NCBI GenBank assembly: GCA_947575425.1
Contig: CANPNQ010000003.1
Span: forward strand, 1-16,406
Length of the DNA: 16,406 nt
Origin: an uncultured Erysipelotrichaceae bacterium
GTDB taxonomy: Bacteria; Bacillota_I; Bacilli_A; Erysipelotrichales; Erysipelotrichaceae
Direction of reading: 5' to 3'
The notes under the pieces are model-generated. The model made no database searches and was not told where the DNA came from. It saw only the letters and a program-made list of their open reading frames with translations. The position numbers and the translations under genes are program-made. Of this stretch, positions 12,063 through 16,406 are shown one piece after another. How positions within the stretch are numbered: the stretch's first letter is position 1; the number at the start of each line of letters is the position of its first letter.

Positions 12063-13562
12063 ATGGAAACATATATTATGGCGATTGATCAGGGAACCAC
12101 TAGCACCAGAGCGATCTTATTTGATCATGAATCCAATGTAGTGGGGATAGCGCAGAAGGAATTGGATAACTACTACCCGCAACCGGGATGGGTGGAACAA
12201 AATGCCAATGACATCTGGGCGCACACGGTAGGTGTCATGTTTGAAGTCATGGCAAAATGCGGGGTTAAAGATTCCCAGATCGCTGCCATCGGCATCACCA
12301 ATCAGCGTGAGACAACGATCGTATGGGATAAGGAAAGCGGCCGACCGATCCATTTCGCAATCGTTTGGCAGTCAAGGCAATCCAAGTCCTATATCGAGGA
12401 ACTCAAGGCGCAGGGCAAAGAGGCATGGATCAGGGAGAAAACCGGATTATTGCTGGACCCGTATTTCAGTGCATCCAAGATTCGCTTTATTCTGGATCAT
12501 GTGAAAGGCGCTCAGAAAAAAGCAGAGGAAGGCAAACTGTTGTTTGGGACGGTAGACAGCTGGCTGGTATGGAAACTCACGAAGGGAAAGTGTCATTTCT
12601 GCGATGTTTCCAATGCCTCAAGAACGATGCTGATGAATCTGAAAACGATGGATTATGATGAGGAACTGTTAGCGCTGTGGAATATCCCTCGCTGTATGCT
12701 TCCTGAGATCAAAGACAGCAGCGAGATTTATGGGAGCACGGTCGGCTTGTTCGATCACGAAATACCGATTGCCTCTATGATCGGTGACCAGCAGTCCGCA
12801 TTATTTGGACAGACATGCTTTTCAAGCGGTGATGTGAAAAACACATATGGTACCGGGTGTTTCCTGTTGATGAATACAGGAGAAGTGCCCATCTTTTCCA
12901 ATCATGGCTTGCTCACCTGTGTGGGATGGCGCAGAAAACAGGAGAAATGCTATGTGTTGGAAGGCAGTGTGTTTGTCGCAGGAGCGGCTGTTCAATGGCT
13001 GCGGGATGGCTTGAAAATCATTACAACCAGTGAAGAAAGCGGCAAGCGTGCTGCGATGCTTTCCTCCAGCGAGGGTGTGTATGTAGTGCCTTCCTTTACC
13101 GGCTTGGGAGCACCGTATTGGAATGCGGATGCACGAGGGGCAATGTTCAATCTGACACGAGGAACCACGCAGGAGCATATCATCCGCGCTACCGTGGAAA
13201 GCCTTGCTTATCAGACATACGATGTGATTGATGCGATGCGCAAAGACAGTCATTTGGCAATTTCTTCCTTGCGGGTGGATGGGGGAGCCTCGCGCAATGA
13301 TTTCCTCTTGCAGTTTCAGGCGGATCTTTTACAATGTGAGGTCAAACGCTCTTTCATCAGCGAAACAACAGCACTGGGCGCCGCCTATTTGGCAGGTCTG
13401 GCTATTGGCTATTGGCACGACAAGGAGGAAATCAAGACCTTGCACCGCGATGGCAGATGCTTTCTTGCTTCTGCGGATGATGAAAAGAGAAAAATGCGCT
13501 TGGCAGGCTGGCATCGTGCCATTCAAGGCGTCTGTACTTTTTCGCAAAAGGAGGACATATAA
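12063..13562 (+). CDS. glpK: glycerol kinase
   Basis: A 499-residue enzyme of the FGGY carbohydrate kinase family, normal GlpK length. It phosphorylates glycerol with ATP to sn-glycerol 3-phosphate in the cytoplasm. Visible motifs: phosphate-1 DQGTTSTR (9-16), glycerol contacts R82, E83, W102, Y134 (LDPYFSASK), D242 (GDQQ) and F267, the NASRTML segment (184-190), and the FGGY signature region around GLGAPYW (347-353) and DGGASRND (406-413). The usual WQDRRT reads WQSRQS. The phosphorylatable histidine of many Gram-positive GlpKs (H232 of Enterococcus, 14 residues before the GDQQ aspartate) is G228 here, so control by HPr phosphorylation is doubtful. Start ATG 12063 has GGAGG eight bases upstream; ATG 12048 overlaps that site. 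No glpF or glpD lies beside it. A cre-like box upstream suggests catabolite repression. Confidence 0.95.
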   Translation: METYIMAIDQGTTSTRAILFDHESNVVGIAQKELDNYYPQPGWVEQNANDIWAHTVGVMFEVMAKCGVKDSQIAAIGITNQRETTIVWDKESGRPIHFAIVWQSRQSKSYIEELKAQGKEAWIREKTGLLLDPYFSASKIRFILDHVKGAQKKAEEGKLLFGTVDSWLVWKLTKGKCHFCDVSNASRTMLMNLKTMDYDEELLALWNIPRCMLPEIKDSSEIYGSTVGLFDHEIPIASMIGDQQSALFGQTCFSSGDVKNTYGTGCFLLMNTGEVPIFSNHGLLTCVGWRRKQEKCYVLEGSVFVAGAAVQWLRDGLKIITTSEESGKRAAMLSSSEGVYVVPSFTGLGAPYWNADARGAMFNLTRGTTQEHIIRATVESLAYQTYDVIDAMRKDSHLAISSLRVDGGASRNDFLLQFQADLLQCEVKRSFISETTALGAAYLAGLAIGYWHDKEEIKTLHRDGRCFLASADDEKRKMRLAGWHRAIQGVCTFSQKEDI

Positions 13563-13578
13563 TTTCTACCCATCTATG

Positions 13579-13626
13579 CGCATTCGTGACAGGTGAGAAA
13601 TTGAGGATAAATTTCAAGCGAATGTG
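13579..13626 (+). terminator. composite hairpin after glpK, probable terminator
   Basis: CGCATTCG (13579-13586) pairs with CGAATGTG (13619-13626) and encloses GAAATT (13597-13602)/AATTTC (13610-13615). TTAAATTTT follows. The T tract is interrupted, so termination strength is uncertain. Confidence 0.4.
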
Positions 13627-13636
13627 TTAAATTTTA

Positions 13637-13666
13637 TAGACAAGGGGGAAGGGAATTTGTTATAAT
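13637..13666 (+). promoter_or_regulatory. promoter of the riboswitch-controlled transporter operon
   Basis: TAGACA (13637-13642, 5 of 6 to consensus), an 18-base spacer and a perfect TATAAT (13661-13666) with TG at 13658-13659. RNA begins near 13673, about a dozen bases before the aptamer. Confidence 0.75.
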
Positions 13667-13685
13667 AAAAAAGCATTGATACATG

Positions 13686-13750
13686 ATCATATATGACGCA
13701 GATAGGGTGCGTTGTCTCTACCCGGCAACCGTAAATTGTCGGACTATGAT
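13686..13750 (+). promoter_or_regulatory. purine riboswitch aptamer, guanine type
   Basis: All parts of the xpt-type fold are present. P1: ATCATA (13686-13691)/TATGAT (13745-13750). J1/2 begins with U13692 (U22 of xpt). P2: GACGCA (13695-13700)/TGCGTT (13708-13713), six pairs with one G-U. L2 GATAGGG (13701-13707) and L3 CCGTAAA (13729-13735) are the kissing loops; L3 is identical to B. subtilis xpt. J2/3: GTCTCTACC (13714-13722), keeping U47 and U51. P3: CGGCAA (13723-13728)/TTGTCG (13736-13741). J3/1: GAC (13742-13744). The ligand-pairing base, C74 of xpt, is C13744, which specifies guanine or hypoxanthine/xanthine-like purines rather than adenine. U51 being kept argues against the 2'-deoxyguanosine class. 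It controls the transporter genes that follow through the terminators at 13776-13839. Confidence 0.9.
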
Positions 13751-13775
13751 GATATCGGAAAAGAACTTTTTAAAC

Positions 13776-13806
13776 GCTTCTATCCTACATAGAAGCCTGC
13801 TTTTTT
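13776..13806 (+). terminator. riboswitch expression platform, terminator 1
   Basis: GCTTCTAT (13776-13783), loop CCTAC, ATAGAAGC (13789-13796), then CTGC and six T (13801-13806). Eight perfect pairs. Its 3' arm can also pair with the 5' arm of terminator 2. Confidence 0.7.
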
Positions 13807-13809
13807 GTT

Positions 13810-13839
13810 CGACTTCTATATCATATAGAGGTCGTTTTT
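13810..13839 (+). terminator. riboswitch expression platform, terminator 2
   Basis: CGACTTCTATA (13810-13820), loop TCA, TATAGAGGTCG (13824-13834): eleven pairs with one G-U, followed by five T (13835-13839). It ends about seven bases before the ribosome binding site of the first transporter gene. The aptamer's P1 3' strand (TGATAT, 13750-13755) is complementary to ATATCA (13818-13823) in this hairpin, which offers a ligand-free antiterminator. Confidence 0.75.
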
Positions 13840-13863
13840 GCGTTGAGGAGGAAGTGCGAGAAA

Positions 13864-14697
13864 ATGAAAAAACATGTGGCATATCTATTTCTGCTTCCCG
13901 GCACGGTGCTGTTATTATTCTTTCTGATGGTACCCCTGTTTGCGGTGTTATGGCCTACGGTATTTCCGGACGGTTTTTCACTGAGTGCCTACACGGCGTT
14001 TTTTCTGGATGATTATTACATGGAAATATTGATTCGGACCCTGCGCATTGCGCTGATATCAGCGCTGGTATGTATCGTTCTCGGTGTACCTACTTCTTAT
14101 TTCATCTCCCGCTGCCCAACCAAATGGAAGGGAATCTTGATCGCCGTATCCATCTTTCCGATGCTGACAAATTCGGTGGTGCGCAGCTTTGCGTGGATCA
14201 ATATTTTAGGCAGAAACGGTGTAATCAACACATTGCTCTTAAATCTTGGCGTGATTGATGAACCCATCGGGATGCTATATACGGAGTTTTCCATTCTCAT
14301 CGGTACTATTTATCTGTTTCTGCCGATCATGATCATGACGTTAGTCGGTGTGATGGATCAGATCGATAACGACATGATGGAAGCGGCAGAGAGCCTTGGC
14401 GCAAGCAAGCTCAAGGCGTTTATCAAGGTGGTTTTGCCAATGAGTGTACCCGGTATTATCACCGGTGCGGTACTCGTATTTACCGGTGCTTTGACCGCTT
14501 ATACCACACCACAACTCTTGGGTGGGAATAAGTCGCTTGTGCTGGCGACGCTCGTCTATCAAAAGGCAGTAACCTTAAATGACTGGAGCAGTGCCGGAGT
14601 CATTGCGGCAGTGATGATCGTATTGACGCTCATTGTGATGAAGGTGTTGAATCTGATTGCGGCACGCTTGGATAAGCGGGGTGAAGTAAATGCGTAG
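13864..14697 (+). CDS. ABC transporter permease, PotB-like, predicted purine-related import
   Basis: A 277-residue inner-membrane permease with about six membrane helices (first at 5-30) and the cytoplasmic EAA loop E173-AAESLG-179 followed by a conserved late proline (LPMSVPGI), where the ATPase docks. Overall it resembles PotB of spermidine/putrescine importers (MetI-like fold). It is the first gene after the guanine riboswitch and its two terminators, so low purine should switch it on; a polyamine substrate is therefore doubtful. GGAGG (13847-13851) lies 12 bases before ATG 13864, a long spacing; a TTG at 13843 in frame is less likely because it would precede the binding site. The gene overlaps the next one by eight bases, indicating translational coupling. 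Confidence 0.85.
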   Translation: MKKHVAYLFLLPGTVLLLFFLMVPLFAVLWPTVFPDGFSLSAYTAFFLDDYYMEILIRTLRIALISALVCIVLGVPTSYFISRCPTKWKGILIAVSIFPMLTNSVVRSFAWINILGRNGVINTLLLNLGVIDEPIGMLYTEFSILIGTIYLFLPIMIMTLVGVMDQIDNDMMEAAESLGASKLKAFIKVVLPMSVPGIITGAVLVFTGALTAYTTPQLLGGNKSLVLATLVYQKAVTLNDWSSAGVIAAVMIVLTLIVMKVLNLIAARLDKRGEVNA

Positions 14698-15472
14698 ATA
14701 TAAGGGATTGACGGTATTCTCCGTCCTCGTGTTTCTGTTTCTGTTTCTACCGTTAGTGATCATTGCGGTGACGGCATTCGGTGATCAGCCGACCATTCAA
14801 TTTCCGATCAAGGGTGTTTCCTTTGCATGGTTTGGTAAAGCGATTGCCTCTGCCTCCTTCCGTAAGGCATTCTTATTGAGTATACAGATCGCATTGCTTG
14901 CGACCTTATTGGCATTGCTGGTCGGGATTCCGATCGCCTATACGCTGTCGCGGCACAGTGTGAAAGGGAAAAAGCTGATTAAGAGCTTCTTTCTCTCTCC
15001 TACCATCATTCCTGGCATCGTGGTCGGCTATGCGCTATTTCAGTTTTTGGTGATAAAGCTGCGCTTTCCCGTGTATCCGGGATTGTTGCTCGGTCATTTC
15101 CTCGTGGTGCTGCCTTATATCATACGTGTGGTCGGCGGCTCGCTGGAGCAGTTTGATTTCTCCATTGAGGAGGTGGCTTGGAGCCTTGGCTGTAATAAAT
15201 GGAAGGCATTCTTTCAGATTGTGCTGCCCAATATATCCAGCGGCATCATTTCCAGCTTTCTGTTGGCATTCATCAATTCCTTTAACAACATTCCGGTAAG
15301 CATGTTTTTAAGCGGTCCCGGTATCACGACGCTGCCGGCAACGCTGATGAGTTATGTCGAATATAACTTTGATCCCACCGTTTCGGCGGTATCGGTATTG
15401 CTGATGCTGGCAACGATACTCATCATGTTTGTGGTGGAGAAAACGCTGGGCATCTCCGCACTGGCAAAATAG
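14690..15472 (+). CDS. ABC transporter permease, PotC-like, predicted purine-related import
   Basis: A 260-residue permease with six membrane helices (first at 7-30) and the EAA loop as E160-EVAWSLG-167 plus VLPNISSGI. It resembles PotC and forms the heterodimeric channel with the PotB-like product. The PotC-type segment FNNIPVSMFLSGPGITTLP (about 198-216) is present. The start, ATG 14690, lies inside the end of the preceding gene; GGGGTGA just upstream is the ribosome binding site. The next gene begins 11 bases after its stop codon. Confidence 0.85.
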   Translation: MRRYKGLTVFSVLVFLFLFLPLVIIAVTAFGDQPTIQFPIKGVSFAWFGKAIASASFRKAFLLSIQIALLATLLALLVGIPIAYTLSRHSVKGKKLIKSFFLSPTIIPGIVVGYALFQFLVIKLRFPVYPGLLLGHFLVVLPYIIRVVGGSLEQFDFSIEEVAWSLGCNKWKAFFQIVLPNISSGIISSFLLAFINSFNNIPVSMFLSGPGITTLPATLMSYVEYNFDPTVSAVSVLLMLATILIMFVVEKTLGISALAK

Positions 15473-15483
15473 GAGGAATGGAT

Positions 15484-16406
15484 ATGTCATTTGTCGATTT
15501 GAAAAACATATGCGTTAGCTATGATGGAAAAACGAATATTTTAGAAGGCTTGAATCTCTCGATTGAGGAAGGGGAGCTCGTCTCTTTGTTGGGTCCCTCC
15601 GGCTGTGGGAAAACAACGACACTGCGGGTGGTGGCAGGTTATATCGATCCCAAGGGAGGCGATCTGTTTGTCGATGGAGATAATATCACCCAGGTAGCGG
15701 TACATAAGCGAAACTTTGGGATCGTCTTTCAAAGCTATGCGCTGTTTCCCCATCTTAGCGTAAAGGATAATGTTGCCTTCGGCTTGAAAATGCGCAAAAT
15801 GGATCAGGCCTCGATCAATCAAAAGGTGGATGAGATGCTGGAAATCTGTGGGTTGAGCGAATTTAAGGATCGCTTGCCCAAACAGATGTCAGGCGGTCAG
15901 CGTCAGCGTGTGGCTTTGGCAAGAGCGCTTGTCATTGAACCAAAGCTATTACTGCTGGATGAGCCGCTGTCCAATTTGGATGCGAAACTGCGCATTCAGA
16001 TGCGGGTAGAGATCAAACGTTTACAGAAGCAGCTGGGAATTACAACGATTTTTGTCACGCACGATCAGGAGGAATGCTTCTCGATCTCGGATCGAGTCGC
16101 GGTCATGAATCAGGGCGTGATCGAACAATACGATACGCCGGAACACATCTACACCAATCCGAAAACCGAATTCGTAGCCCGCTTCATCGGCTTTGAAAAC
16201 TTTATTGATGCTAAGAAAACAGGATCGCATACTTATGAGGCCAATGGACACAGCTTCCATGTAGAGGAGGATAAGGATGGGGACAGCGCTAAGCTGACCA
16301 TTCGCCCCGATGATATCCGCATCGTAAAGGAAGCGGAGGAAAACAGTGTCGAGGGAATGGTAGAGGTACGCACTTTCCTTGGTAAAAGCTATCAATATGA
16401 AATGAA
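15484..16406 (+). CDS. ABC transporter ATPase, PotA-like (3' end outside the window)
   Basis: 307 residues are visible of a protein that should be about 340-370 long. Walker A GPSGCGKTT (37-45), Q-loop Q83, signature MSGGQRQR (135-142), Walker B LLLLDEP (155-161), D-loop SNLD (163-166) and H193 are all intact, and a TOBE-type C-terminal domain begins near residue 230 (ENFIDA, then LTIRPDDIRIV). This is the PotA/MalK/CysA class of import ATPases. AGGAGG (15471-15476), which overlaps the stop codon of the permease gene, lies seven bases before ATG 15484; ATG 15478 is too close to it. A substrate-binding protein gene (PotD-like) is expected next. Regulation is by the upstream guanine riboswitch. 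The true substrate is inferred, not shown. Confidence 0.9.
   Translation, partial: MSFVDLKNICVSYDGKTNILEGLNLSIEEGELVSLLGPSGCGKTTTLRVVAGYIDPKGGDLFVDGDNITQVAVHKRNFGIVFQSYALFPHLSVKDNVAFGLKMRKMDQASINQKVDEMLEICGLSEFKDRLPKQMSGGQRQRVALARALVIEPKLLLLDEPLSNLDAKLRIQMRVEIKRLQKQLGITTIFVTHDQEECFSISDRVAVMNQGVIEQYDTPEHIYTNPKTEFVARFIGFENFIDAKKTGSHTYEANGHSFHVEEDKDGDSAKLTIRPDDIRIVKEAEENSVEGMVEVRTFLGKSYQYEM

Noticed and set aside
13686..13750. 2'-deoxyguanosine or adenine specificity of the riboswitch
   Set aside because: The base equal to U51 is still U, arguing against the deoxyguanosine class, and the base equal to position 74 is C, not U, arguing against adenine.
1..16406. Insertion sequences, CRISPR arrays, tRNA or rRNA genes, prophage or toxin-antitoxin pairs
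   Set aside because: I looked for terminal repeats with transposase motifs, regularly spaced repeats, cloverleaf sequences and typical small gene pairs and saw none.

Overview
The window looks like chromosomal DNA of a low-to-mid GC, anaerobic Bacillota. The evidence is a Veg homologue, a monomeric group B [FeFe] hydrogenase, sigma-A-type promoters with many extended -10 elements, strong AGGAGG-like ribosome binding sites and U-tailed terminators. The Erysipelotrichia (for example the Clostridium innocuum group) are a plausible home, but that is an impression, not something the sequence proves. I see no rRNA, tRNA, CRISPR array, insertion sequence or phage gene.

Layout: (1) 1-460, a monocistronic veg gene with its own promoter and terminator. 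(2) 567-3262, a large fused ABC ATPase/FtsX-type permease with tandem repeats at its promoter. (3) 3301-4505, minus strand, a broken AI-2E-family membrane protein: it needs a frame change at about 3560 and has lost a conserved segment there. (4) 4506-5234, a 700-base gap with a promoter, a palindrome and a terminator that together outline a very short transcript, then the control region of an XRE regulator (5235-6278). (5) 6473-7297, minus strand, a bactofilin with a long Q/Y-rich tail before the polymerising domain. (6) 7785-8660, an EamA drug/metabolite transporter behind a structured leader of about 290 bases. (7) 8923-10371, the hydrogenase. (8) 10554-11658, two divergent unrecognised genes: a three-helix membrane protein and an acidic soluble protein. 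(9) 12063-13562, glycerol kinase, preceded by a cre-like box and several hairpins. (10) 13637-16406, a guanine-type purine riboswitch with two tandem terminators, then two PotB/PotC-like permeases and a PotA-like ATPase that runs off the window.

Most genes are single transcription units with unrelated jobs: surface and export functions (ABC, bactofilin, EamA), fermentative redox (hydrogenase) and glycerol use (glpK). The one clear operon is the last. By homology alone it would be called a polyamine importer, but a guanine riboswitch in front of it argues that its substrate is a purine base, nucleoside or related compound. This is the most interesting system in the window. Second are the AI-2E deletion allele and the hidden short transcription units in the gaps upstream of the XRE gene and of glpK.
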